From contig JBCCHN010000178.1 in assembly GCA_039028695.1 (NCBI GenBank), positions 1 to 9,112 of the forward strand: DNA of 9,112 bases. Direction: 5' to 3'. The notes under the pieces are model-generated. The model was given only the letters and a program-made list of their open reading frames with translations, was not told where the DNA came from and ran no database searches. Positions 1-6,177 of this stretch are shown here, piece after piece. This DNA is from JANQKX01 sp039028695 (GTDB lineage: Bacteria; Pseudomonadota; Alphaproteobacteria; Kiloniellales; Kiloniellaceae). The first letter of the stretch is position 1, and each line of letters starts with the position of its first letter. Position numbers and translations under genes: made by a program.

Positions 1-705
1 ACTGCCTGGAAAGGGGGATTCTATCGCCAGCAAAGCAGCAGCGGACCCCAGACCAAATACACCCAGACCGGACCCGGCGATGCCTTTAGCGCTGAAAGCA
101 TCTTCTCTGACCTTTTCGGCGCCCGCATGCGCCCGCGGGGCGGAAAGCGAAAAGGTGAGGATGTCACCTATTCGATTTCCGTGAGCTTTCTGGAGGCGGC
201 CCAGGGTGCCAAAAAGCGGGTCCGGCTGGCGGACGGCAAGACCATCGATGTGCGCATTCCCCCCGCCACTGACGACGGCCAGTCCCTGCGCCTCAAAGGA
301 CAAGGGCGACCTGGCGCCGGCGGCGGCCCGGCGGGCGATGCGTTGATCGAGATCAATGTGCAGCCCGATGATCACTTCAGCCGACAGGGCAAAAATGTTT
401 ATCTGGAGGTTCCGGTGACCTTGCAAGAGGCGCTTTTGGGAGCGGTGATCACCGTACCGACAATCCACGGCAAGGTCTCCATGAAAATTCCGGCGGGATC
501 TAACACGGGTACCACCCTGCGCCTTAAAGAAAAGGGTCTACCCGGAAAAGGCTCGGACAAGGCGGGGGATCAATACGTGAAACTAAAATTGGTGCTACCG
601 GATAAGCCGGACCAAGAACTCAGTGACTTTGTCAAAAATTGGAGCCAAACCCATGGCTATGACCCCCGTCGGGCAGCCGGGTTGAACGGGAGCGGTGAGC
701 AATGA
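1..705 (+). CDS. cbpA: J-domain co-chaperone, CbpA-like (5' end outside window)
   Basis: The frame is open from base 1, so this is the C-terminal 234 residues of a longer protein; the J-domain with its HPD motif lies upstream of the window. What is visible is a Gly/Ser-rich linker (about residues 5-50 of the visible part, including SIFSDLFG), then two DnaJ C-terminal substrate-binding domains. The first runs from about EDVTYSISVSFLEAAQGA to the paired RIPPATDDGQSLRLKGQG; the second contains VPVTLQEALLGAVITVPT and MKIPAGSNTGTTLRLKEKG. No CxxCxGxG zinc-finger repeats occur between them, which makes it a type II (CbpA/DjlA-B-like) protein rather than classical DnaJ. Family role: it delivers unfolded clients to DnaK and stimulates its ATPase in the cytoplasm. 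The downstream cbpM, overlapping by ATGA, strongly supports CbpA over other DnaJ paralogues. An internal ATG at 127 is not the start, because the linker continues upstream of it. Confidence 0.9.
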   Translation, partial: TAWKGGFYRQQSSSGPQTKYTQTGPGDAFSAESIFSDLFGARMRPRGGKRKGEDVTYSISVSFLEAAQGAKKRVRLADGKTIDVRIPPATDDGQSLRLKGQGRPGAGGGPAGDALIEINVQPDDHFSRQGKNVYLEVPVTLQEALLGAVITVPTIHGKVSMKIPAGSNTGTTLRLKEKGLPGKGSDKAGDQYVKLKLVLPDKPDQELSDFVKNWSQTHGYDPRRAAGLNGSGEQ

Positions 706-1031
706 TCAAGACCTTTGAGGCGGTGATTGCCGAAGTGGATATCGGCGCTTCCGAACTCCAGATTTGGATCGAGCAGAATTGGGTCCTGCCGGTAGAACAA
801 GACGGCGAGTACCTCTTCGACCAAAGTGACGTGGCGCGGGTTCATCTGATCGCCGAGCTGCGGCAGGACCTGGGCGTCAACGACGAGGCGATCCCCGTGG
901 TTCTACGCCTCTTGGATCAGATCTACGGGCTGCGCAAGGCGCTTACCCAATTGAATGACGGTATCAAAAAACTGCCCGAGAGCTGCCGTGACCGTCTGGA
1001 GCGGGAGTTACGCGCCGCGGCCGATGAATAA
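702..1031 (+). CDS. cbpM: Chaperone modulator CbpM
   Basis: A 109-residue protein starting at the ATG of an ATGA overlap with the preceding J-protein stop, so the two are almost certainly translated in a coupled way. The family is a small MerR-like helical protein that binds the J-domain of CbpA and blocks its interaction with DnaK. Visible signs are the N-terminal strand and helix with ELQIWIEQNWVLP, the segment EYLFDQSDVARVHLIAELRQDLGV, typical of MerR-like HTH modulators (the tyrosine/phenylalanine followed by D-x-D-x-AR), and the helix IPVVLRLLDQIYGLRKAL. The C-terminal part (LNDGIKKLPESCRDRLERELRAAADE) is charged and probably helical. The length is normal for the family. Its last 24 bp overlap the end of the convergent BrkB-family gene. 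Confidence 0.88.
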   Translation: MIKTFEAVIAEVDIGASELQIWIEQNWVLPVEQDGEYLFDQSDVARVHLIAELRQDLGVNDEAIPVVLRLLDQIYGLRKALTQLNDGIKKLPESCRDRLERELRAAADE

Positions 1032-2261
1032 GGGCGTCGCGGCAGCGGCCTGATCGAACAGCTCTCGAATATTGCCCTCACCGGCGGGAGTGCCCTTTTC
1101 GGCCAAGCTGCCGATGATTTTCTGAACCGGCTCAGGCCAGCCTTCCGTGTCCCCCAGTTCCAGATTGAGGGCCGCAACCAGGTCGTTCAAGGTGACTGAG
1201 GATAAATCGCGGGCCAGAACCAGGCGCGGCCCGGTGCGCGCCACATAACCCGCGTCTTGCAGGAGATTTATGGCCACACTCAAATGCTCCGGCCCCACGG
1301 GCAGGCCCTGACCCAGCTTGGATTCCCGCCACACATGCCCCTCGCGGGCTGCCACCTGCAAGCGTTGCAAGATCGCCAGAGCCAAAGACAAGGTGGCGCC
1401 AGGACTGCGCACGGTGCCGCCGAAACGCTTTTCTGCCCGCCACTCCGGCAAAGAGGCGGTTACCACCGCCCCATAGAGAATCACGGCCCAGGAGAGGTAC
1501 ATCCAAATGAGAAAAATAGGGATCGTGGAGATGGCTCCGTAAATCGCCTCATAAGAGGAGGATTGCCGGATGTAAAGACCAAATCCCCGCTTAAGAACCT
1601 CAAACAGAACCGCCGCCACAACGGCGCCGATCAGAGCATGGCTCCAACGAACCCGTTGTGCCGGCACCACAATATAGAGCGTGGCAAAACCCAAGGCCGA
1701 CAGGACCATGGGCAAAACCTTACCCACAAAAAAGGAAGCCCCATAGTCCTCCACACTGGACCACTGGACCATGGCAAATCCGTAAGAGGAAATCGATATA
1801 GACGCTCCAACCAACAAGGGCCCCAAAGTCAATACCGCCCAATAGATCACCAAGCGGGTAAATAGGGGCCGCGGCCGGGTGATCCGCCAAATGTCGTTAA
1901 AGGCACCGGCAATGGTGGATAACAGCAGGATCGCAGTGACCCCTAGGGCAACCAGGCCCAAACCTGTGGTCTGGCGGGCATTGTCCACAAAACTGCCCAT
2001 TTGGTCCTGGATTTGCAGCCCGGCATCGGGCAGGAAATTCTTCGAAATCAGGGACTGAATGTCGTCCTGCAGGGTTTCGAAAGTGGGAAAAAGCGAAAGA
2101 AGGCCCAGACCGATAGCCAACATGGGGACGAGCGCCAAAAGGCACGAGTAGCTCAAGGACGCGGCCACCCGCAAACAGCCATCATGGGAAAAGCGCAGCA
2201 GGCTATAGCGCACAAATCCGGCGAAGGTGCCTATCTGTTCTTTAAAATCTAGGTTAGGCAA
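1008..2261 (-). CDS. YihY/BrkB-family inner-membrane protein
   Basis: A 417-residue polytopic membrane protein of the YihY/virulence factor BrkB family (formerly misnamed RNase BN); the molecular function is unknown. The N-terminal signature RFSHDGCLRVAASLSYSCLLALVPM (residues 24-47) and the core motif YGAISTIPIFLIWMYLSWAVILYGA (241-265) are diagnostic. Hydrophobic segments lie at about 37-58, 100-120, 136-158, 181-200, 207-226 and 244-270. About 140 hydrophilic residues follow as a cytoplasmic tail that looks winged-helix-like (for example VGPEHLSVAINLLQDAGYVART), as in the longer members of this family. The start is TTG at 2259-2261: an in-frame TAA lies two codons upstream, and the family N-terminus begins soon after, so no other start fits. 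A TAAGGG sequence just upstream could serve as ribosome binding site. The gene is convergent to cbpM and divergent from fabI. Confidence 0.9.
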   Translation of the reverse strand: MPNLDFKEQIGTFAGFVRYSLLRFSHDGCLRVAASLSYSCLLALVPMLAIGLGLLSLFPTFETLQDDIQSLISKNFLPDAGLQIQDQMGSFVDNARQTTGLGLVALGVTAILLLSTIAGAFNDIWRITRPRPLFTRLVIYWAVLTLGPLLVGASISISSYGFAMVQWSSVEDYGASFFVGKVLPMVLSALGFATLYIVVPAQRVRWSHALIGAVVAAVLFEVLKRGFGLYIRQSSSYEAIYGAISTIPIFLIWMYLSWAVILYGAVVTASLPEWRAEKRFGGTVRSPGATLSLALAILQRLQVAAREGHVWRESKLGQGLPVGPEHLSVAINLLQDAGYVARTGPRLVLARDLSSVTLNDLVAALNLELGDTEGWPEPVQKIIGSLAEKGTPAGEGNIRELFDQAAAATPLFIGRGA

Positions 2262-2391
2262 TGACCCTTACCCATTGTTTCGATTATCAAATCAAAGGAT
2301 TACAAATCAAGGAACTAAGAGGGATATGCATGTGTCGGACCTGCGCTACCCACTCCCCCAAGAGCGAGGTTCGCCCTCACGCTAGCACAAA

Positions 2392-2399
2392 ATGGTTAA
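2392..2399 (-). promoter_or_regulatory. TTAACCAT octamer (CtrA half-site-like)
   Basis: The minus strand reads TTAACCAT, followed by TTTGTGCTAGC. TTAACCAT has been described as a half-site for the cell-cycle regulator CtrA in alphaproteobacteria; a full site would be TTAA-N7-TTAA, and the second half is absent here. It lies about 131 bp upstream of the brkB-like start and about 100 bp upstream of the proposed fabI -35. A single octamer can occur by chance, so this is only a candidate. Confidence 0.25.
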
Positions 2400-2497
2400 T
2401 TTGCCGAACCCTCTGCGTGGTCTTTGCTGTCGCGAGACGGGTGACAGATTTGGCGGATTAGACCATGAGGCAACATCTTATGACACCGAGTGATTCT

Positions 2498-2525
2498 TTG
2501 ACCCGCGCGGGCTTTGGTGTAGGAT
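2498..2525 (+). promoter_or_regulatory. Candidate sigma-70 promoter for fabI
   Basis: TTGACC (2498-2503, five of six consensus bases) is followed after 16 bp by TAGGAT (2520-2525, four of six, with the critical first two and last two bases correct). It lies about 50 bp upstream of the fabI start at 2575 and predicts a transcript beginning near 2532. There is no other comparable element in the gap. Confidence 0.5.
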
Positions 2526-2574
2526 GCCGCTCTCTTCAAAAAGTTTGGTTAAGGTAAGGGTTTGCAGGGGTAAA

Positions 2575-3414
2575 ATGACAGATACCCATCAAATTATGGC
2601 CGGCAAGCGGGGGCTTGTCATGGGTGTGGCCAATGATCGATCCATCGCCTGGGGCATCGCCTCGACCGCCCACGAACACGGCGCCGAGCTTGCCTTTACA
2701 TACCAGGGTGACGCCCTCAAAAAACGCGTTGAGCCCCTGGCCAAGTCCGTTAATTCCGATTTGGTTCTGCCGTGCGATGTGACCGATGACGCCAGCATTG
2801 ATGCTGTCTTCAGAGCGATTGAGGAACAGTGGGGCCAGCTCGACTTCCTCGTGCATGCCATTGCCTATGCGGACAAGGAAGAGCTCAAGGGCAAATACGT
2901 TAACACCAGCCGGGATAATTTCGTCCGATCCCTGGATATTTCCTGTTATTCCTTTACTGCCGTGGCCCAGCGGGCGGTGCCTTTGATGAAGGAAGGCGGC
3001 AGCCTGGTCACCCTCACCTACTACGGTGCCGAAAGAGTTATGCCCCACTATAACGTCATGGGCGTGGCCAAAGCGGCCCTGGAGGCGAGCGTGCGTTATC
3101 TGGCCGCGGACCTGGGCGATCGAAGCATTCGGGTCAACGCCATCTCGGCAGGACCGATCAAAACCCTGGCCGCCTCGGGCATTGGTGATTTTCGCCATAT
3201 CCTCAAGTGGAACGAACTGAACTCGCCTCTGCGCCGCAACGTGGATACCAAGCAGGTAGGCGGTGCCGCCCTTTATCTGCTTTCGGATCTTTCAGCCGGG
3301 GTCACAGGTGAAGTCCACCATGTGGATTCCGGCTATCATGTGGTCGGCATGATGCAGACCGAAGCCGCCCCCCAACTGGCCGACCTGCTGCGGGACTTCA
3401 ATCCTCAATCATGA
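2575..3414 (+). CDS. fabI: Enoyl-[acyl-carrier-protein] reductase (NADH) FabI
   Basis: A 279-residue short-chain dehydrogenase that catalyses the last, NADH-dependent step of each fatty-acid elongation cycle in the cytoplasm (trans-2-enoyl-ACP to acyl-ACP); it is the target class of triclosan and isoniazid-type inhibitors. The atypical SDR nucleotide-binding stretch GVANDRSIAWGIA (residues 17-29) is FabI-specific. The catalytic pair is Y159-x6-K166 within HYNVMGVAK, with the additional FabI tyrosine in TLTYYGAERV (149-150). The C-terminal substrate loop IKTLAASGI and the ending HHVDSGYHVVGM are also typical. I chose ATG 2575 because it follows a GCAGGGG ribosome binding site by four bases; an upstream in-frame ATG (2524) would add 17 unrelated residues and overlap the -10 element. 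A second ATG at 2596 (MAGKRGL) is also possible. Followed by aroC in the same direction. Confidence 0.95.
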   Translation: MTDTHQIMAGKRGLVMGVANDRSIAWGIASTAHEHGAELAFTYQGDALKKRVEPLAKSVNSDLVLPCDVTDDASIDAVFRAIEEQWGQLDFLVHAIAYADKEELKGKYVNTSRDNFVRSLDISCYSFTAVAQRAVPLMKEGGSLVTLTYYGAERVMPHYNVMGVAKAALEASVRYLAADLGDRSIRVNAISAGPIKTLAASGIGDFRHILKWNELNSPLRRNVDTKQVGGAALYLLSDLSAGVTGEVHHVDSGYHVVGMMQTEAAPQLADLLRDFNPQS

Positions 3415-3448
3415 TGCTCTAATCATGACGCCCCAATTATGATGTGAG
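3407..3448 (+). repeat. Three degenerate 14-bp tandem repeats over the fabI stop
   Basis: Three consecutive 14-bp units (3407-3420, 3421-3434, 3435-3448) begin AATCATGATG, AATCATGACG and AATTATGATG, with diverged last four bases. The first unit contains the fabI TGA stop. The array looks like local slippage expansion; no function is evident. Confidence 0.55.
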
Positions 3449-3476
3449 CCAAGCGGCGCTCGCTATAAAGTCAATC

Positions 3477-3506
3477 GAGTCTGGCCGGCCAATCTTGGCC
3501 AGGCTC
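3477..3506 (+). repeat. Strong inverted repeat (hairpin) in the aroC leader
   Basis: GAGTCTGGCC (3477-3486) and GGCCAGGCTC (3497-3506) pair over ten positions with one G-U wobble, around a ten-base loop (GGCCAATCTT). No T-run follows, so it does not look like a standard intrinsic terminator. It ends 22 bp before the aroC ATG and could be an attenuating or mRNA-stabilising structure between fabI and aroC, or a Rho-independent terminator that has lost its tail. Confidence 0.5.
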
Positions 3507-3528
3507 ACGAGCCTCACAGGATCCCGGA

Positions 3529-4635
3529 ATGCCCGGCAATTCATTCGGACAGAGCTTTAGCTTTACCACCTGGGGAGAAAGTCACGGGCCGGCCATCGGC
3601 TGTGTGGTTGATGGCCTGCCGCCGCGTATTCCGCTCACCGAAGCGGATATCCAGCCCTGGCTGGACGCGCGCCGGCCCGGTCAATCCAAGTATACCACCC
3701 AGCGCCGAGAGCCCGACCGGGTCCGCATCCTTTCCGGTACATTCGAGGGGCAGACCACGGGAACGCCTCTCGGGCTGTTGATCGAAAACGAGGATCAACG
3801 CTCCAAGGACTATGGCGATATCGTCGAGAAGTTTCGCCCCGGTCACGCCGACTACACCTACTGGCAAAAATACGGCATTCGTGATCACCGAGGCGGTGGC
3901 CGTTCCTCGGCGCGAGAGACCGCCATGCGCGTCGCCGCCGGTGCCGTGGCCCGGCGAGTCCTGGAACATTTGCTGCCCGAGGCGCCGCCGGTTATTCGCG
4001 GCGCCCTTGTGCAGATGGGTCCGCACCAAATCGACCGATCCGCCTGGGATTGGAAGGTGTGCACAAAGAATCCCTTCTGGTGTCCGGATCCCAAGGCCGC
4101 CGAGGATTGGGCCGAAGAATTGGCCCAAATTCGCAAAAAAGGCTCCTCTCTGGGAGCGGTCATCGAGGTTGTGGCAACGAAGGTGCCGATAGGCTTGGGC
4201 GAGCCGGTCTACGACAAGGTGGACGCCGATTTGGCCAAGGCCTTGATGTCCATCAACGCGGTCAAAGCAGTGGAAATTGGCGCTGGATTTGCAGCTGCGG
4301 CTTTAACCGGCGAGGAAAATGCGGACGAAATGTGCATGGAGGACGGCCAGACCCGATTCCGCTCCAACCATGCCGGTGGCGTCCTTGGCGGCCTCACCAC
4401 GGGGCAAGACATCGTGGCCCGTTTCGCGGTCAAGCCCACCTCCTCCATCCTCACGCCGCGCAAGACCGTCGACAAGGCTGGATCCGAAACCGAGATTATC
4501 ACCAAGGGCCGCCACGATCCTTGTGTGGGCATTCGCGCCGTGCCCGTGGGCGAGGCCATGATGGCCATCGTGCTCGCCGACCATCTGCTGCGCCACCGCG
4601 GCCAAATTGGCGGGCAAATCGGGGGCCCCTCATAA
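3529..4635 (+). CDS. aroC: Chorismate synthase
   Basis: A 368-residue enzyme of the shikimate pathway. It converts 5-enolpyruvylshikimate-3-phosphate to chorismate using reduced FMN, feeding aromatic amino acids, folate and quinones. All three classical signatures are visible: GESHGPAIGCVVDGLPP near the N-terminus (16-32), RGGGRSSARETAMRVAAGAVA (121-141) with the conserved basic and serine residues, and the C-terminal RSNHAGGVLGGLTTGQ motif. FRPGHADYTYWQKYG precedes the second signature. The length and the first residues (NSFGQSF) match the bacterial family. ATG 3529 is preceded by CAGGA at 3517-3521. The tail IGGQIGGPS has a short duplication of the IGGQ unit, which is harmless. It lies 114 bp after fabI in the same orientation, possibly co-transcribed. 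Confidence 0.97.
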   Translation: MPGNSFGQSFSFTTWGESHGPAIGCVVDGLPPRIPLTEADIQPWLDARRPGQSKYTTQRREPDRVRILSGTFEGQTTGTPLGLLIENEDQRSKDYGDIVEKFRPGHADYTYWQKYGIRDHRGGGRSSARETAMRVAAGAVARRVLEHLLPEAPPVIRGALVQMGPHQIDRSAWDWKVCTKNPFWCPDPKAAEDWAEELAQIRKKGSSLGAVIEVVATKVPIGLGEPVYDKVDADLAKALMSINAVKAVEIGAGFAAAALTGEENADEMCMEDGQTRFRSNHAGGVLGGLTTGQDIVARFAVKPTSSILTPRKTVDKAGSETEIITKGRHDPCVGIRAVPVGEAMMAIVLADHLLRHRGQIGGQIGGPS

Positions 4636-4656
4636 GGCGCAGTTTCGAGAAGCTCC

Positions 4657-4683
4657 CCCGTTGCAATCCGCCCGTTGCAATCC
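4657..4683 (+). repeat. 13-bp direct repeat upstream of tRNA-Leu
   Basis: CCCGTTGCAATCC occurs at 4657-4669 and again at 4671-4683, separated by one base. Both copies contain TTGCAA, a weak -35-like element, and the second copy lies about 65 bp before the tRNA gene, so this may be part of the tRNA promoter region. No convincing -10 at the right distance was found. Confidence 0.45.
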
Positions 4684-4741
4684 ATGCGGGCCTAAGGCAC
4701 AAAGGCAGCTCTGTGCGATACCCTGCACAACACACCTCTCA

Positions 4742-4829
4742 GGCCTCGTGGTGGAATAGGTAGACACAGCAGACTTAAAATCTGCTTCCTGAATCAGGAG
4801 TGCCGGTTCGAGTCCGGCCGAGGCCACCA
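4742..4829 (+). tRNA. tRNA-Leu (anticodon UAA)
   Basis: A complete 88-nt class II tRNA. The acceptor stem GGCCTCG (4742-4748) pairs with CGAGGCC (4819-4825), then discriminator A and encoded CCA (4827-4829). The anticodon stem GCAGA/TCTGC (4769-4773, 4781-4785) encloses the loop CTTAAAA, giving anticodon TAA at 4776-4778. The long variable arm TCCTGAATCAGGA and the T arm GCCGG-TTCGAGT-CCGGC (4802-4818) are intact. It decodes UUA and, by wobble, UUG. Its 3' end faces the accessory region, the usual arrangement for tRNA-targeted islands. Confidence 0.97.
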
Positions 4830-4888
4830 ATAAAAACAGATGCTTATATAATTTCTTGAGCTATAGCTGATTAGCCGTGAATCATACC

Positions 4889-4908
4889 AGTAAGCACATA
4901 GTAAGCAC
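4889..4908 (+). repeat. Paired AGTAAGCAC direct repeats (possible integrase arm sites)
   Basis: AGTAAGCAC occurs at 4889-4897 and 4900-4908, an 11-bp (one helical turn) period, 60 bp beyond the tRNA. Short direct repeats on the same helical face between a tRNA and the start of an integrase gene commonly act as arm-type binding sites. Given the integrase remnants in this region that is a reasonable guess, but no core attachment repeat was found. Confidence 0.3.
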
Positions 4909-4951
4909 CGCGCAGGCATTTGACATATTTTCAAGGCTGTTTGCCTTAGGC

Positions 4952-4989
4952 ATGCCCAAGCTTCGTGATGCGCCTTAGTTGACTCCGCT
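4952..4989 (+). pseudogene. Possible 5' remnant of a tRNA-linked tyrosine integrase gene
   Basis: ATG at 4952 opens with M-P-K-L-R-D-A, then a TAG three bases later; two bases on, the next frame reads L-V-D-S-A before another stop. Many tRNA-associated integrases of the P4/DUF4102 type begin with MPKLT and a following DA or LVDSA-like stretch, so this may be the decayed start of the integrase whose 3' end lies at 5962-6129. The match is only about a dozen residues with a frameshift, so it stays tentative. An intact gene of about 390 codons would have spanned almost exactly 4952 to 6129. Confidence 0.25.
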
Positions 4990-5086
4990 TAACCAGCACG
5001 AGCCTCTCCCTAATGGCGGGAATGCCCCTCATGGTGCAGGTGCAACAAACTTCCCCTTAGAAGAATCCTGGTTGACTACTGACGTG

Positions 5087-5779
5087 ATGGCCACTGCTAT
5101 ACGGATAATAGTTAATAGGGTGATCCCCTTGAGTCTCACATCATCGCGAAAGATTTGGTCTGTACTTGGTCTTTTGCTAATTCTTTGTTGTTTCGGCTGT
5201 GAATCCGGCAGTCAGATCAAGAACAATACCCGCGGACCTGCCGCCGCCGACAAGACTATCTTCGTCGTCACCAATGGATGGCACAGCGGCATTGTTGTTT
5301 CCAGGGCCCACATTCCTAATCACCTTGTCCCAGAAATAGGTGACTTTGCCGATGCACAGTTTCTCGAGTTCGGATGGGGCGATAGGGATTTTTATCAGGC
5401 TGACGAAACCACGCTTGGTGACACCTTTGTGGCCGCATTAGCTCCTACATCAGCTGTTCTCCATATTTCGGCAATCAGGTCCCCCGCAGCCAGTCAATCA
5501 TCCGACCAGGAGATCATTTCTATTCCGATCGACAACCACGGTTTTGAACGATTGATACGGTTCATTGACGGCAGCTTTGATCGTGCCGGCAGGGCCCGTG
5601 CAGTTAGTATCGGACCGGGCCTTTACCTCAACAGCCGGTTTTATGCTGCTAACGGACGCTTTCACCTCTTCAATACCTGCAACACCTGGACGGCAAAGGC
5701 CCTTTCTGCCGGTGGCCTCAATATCAGCTCAGCCGGCGTCATAACTGGCGACGATCTCATACGGCAGTTGGCACGATAG
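5087..5779 (+). CDS. DUF2459 family lipoprotein
   Basis: The protein matches the DUF2459 (urease-region conserved hypothetical) family by FVVTNGWHSGIVV, FLEFGWGDRDFYQA and FHLFNTCNTWTAKALSAGG; the last contains the conserved Cys of the family. The function is unknown; the conserved Cys, His and Asn invite comparison with papain-like hydrolases, which is inference. With ATG 5087 the protein has 230 residues: a basic start, a hydrophobic stretch (WSVLGLLLILCCFGC) ending in a cysteine that fits a lipobox, then a polar linker and the domain. It would thus be a membrane-anchored periplasmic lipoprotein. The start is uncertain: no clear ribosome binding site precedes 5087, GTG 5120 (IPLSLTSSRK follows) would give a more typical signal peptide, and TTG 4979 would add an unlikely 36-residue leader. 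It stands alone between tRNA-Leu and an integrase fragment, as cargo of the accessory region. Confidence 0.8.
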   Translation: MATAIRIIVNRVIPLSLTSSRKIWSVLGLLLILCCFGCESGSQIKNNTRGPAAADKTIFVVTNGWHSGIVVSRAHIPNHLVPEIGDFADAQFLEFGWGDRDFYQADETTLGDTFVAALAPTSAVLHISAIRSPAASQSSDQEIISIPIDNHGFERLIRFIDGSFDRAGRARAVSIGPGLYLNSRFYAANGRFHLFNTCNTWTAKALSAGGLNISSAGVITGDDLIRQLAR

Positions 5780-5961
5780 GGCGCAGCACGCCGGAGCTCC
5801 TATTAATTCAGCATCCTCAGACCCATCGTCTGCTGACCTCGGTCTCCTCGCACCTCGATCTGGATTGCCTCTGATTCCAATCTAAAGCCGCCAAATGCTG
5901 CGGCTCCGTTAGGGCATCCTTCCGTCCACTGATATGGTCCGCCAAGCAATCGATTTTCTTG
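5780..5961. other. Unassigned spacer with an open frame on the minus strand
   Basis: No gene is supported here. The minus strand has a 67-codon open frame (5803-6006) whose C-terminal part, GGPYQWTEGCPNGAAAFGGF and onward, looks somewhat protein-like. Another minus-strand frame over the same bases contains RKDALTEPQHLAALDWNQR. Neither is recognised; either could be the tail of a lost gene joined to the integrase fragment. The longer frame begins inside the integrase remnant on the opposite strand, which argues against it being an intact gene. Confidence 0.2.
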
Positions 5962-6129
5962 GTGGCAGGTACGACCCTCACGGTGCTGGTTCAGAACCTG
6001 GGTCACTCAGACACCCGTATGGTCGAGAGGCACTACGGGCACCTGGCGGATAAGTACAAGATGGACATGATCCGGGCGACGGCGCCGACATTTGGCATAG
6101 AGATCGGCAAGGTGGTGCCTGCTGCATAG
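5962..6129 (+). pseudogene. Tyrosine recombinase (integrase) 3' fragment, copy 1
   Basis: The plus strand encodes VAGTTLTVLVQNLGHSDTRM followed by VERHYGHLADKYKMDMIRAT, ending at TAG 6127-6129. This is the C-terminal end of a phage/island-type tyrosine recombinase: LGH holds the conserved catalytic histidine, and the Y of HYGHL is the nucleophile that attacks DNA. The remainder of the catalytic domain (the two arginines and the lysine) and the N-terminal domains are missing; upstream of about 5962 the frame continues into unrelated sequence. It is therefore a truncated, nonfunctional remnant. It reads away from the tRNA-Leu, as an island integrase would, and has a second copy 1,500 bp further on. 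Confidence 0.85.
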
Positions 6130-6177
6130 GAATAGAGGCGTGCCGGGAAAGTGTTGGTGGTAACTCAGATGTCTAAT

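Larger units (their letters stand above)
2262..2574. other. Divergent intergenic region between brkB-like gene and fabI
   Basis: About 310 bp separate the two divergent starts. An open frame of 66 codons on the plus strand (2261-2461) has no protein-like character (many Cys, Arg and Thr, no recognisable family) and begins over the start codon of the neighbouring gene, so I do not call it a gene. The region holds a good sigma-70-like promoter pointing to fabI and a TTAACCAT octamer on the minus strand, both listed separately. No hairpin with a T-tract was seen. Confidence 0.6.

Noticed and set aside
2261..2461. 66-codon plus-strand open frame between the brkB-like gene and fabI
   Set aside because: It starts over the TTG start of the divergent gene, its composition is Cys/Arg/Thr-rich without domain signs, and no ribosome binding site was seen.
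4050..4763. Long 237-codon open frame overlapping aroC and running into the tRNA
   Set aside because: It is the alternate frame of the GC-rich aroC gene, with Arg/Gly-rich low-complexity translation, and it reads into tRNA-Leu.
4920..4948. TTGACA (4920-4925) as a promoter for the accessory genes
   Set aside because: A perfect -35 hexamer, but at 16-18 bp downstream there is only GCCTTA-like sequence, so no convincing -10 exists.
4979..5086. TTG 4979 as the start of the DUF2459 gene
   Set aside because: It would put 36 polar residues before the signal sequence and destroy a normal lipoprotein N-terminus.
5803..6006. 67-codon minus-strand frame as an intact gene
   Set aside because: It begins inside the integrase remnant on the opposite strand and matches no family I know; kept only as an unassigned spacer.
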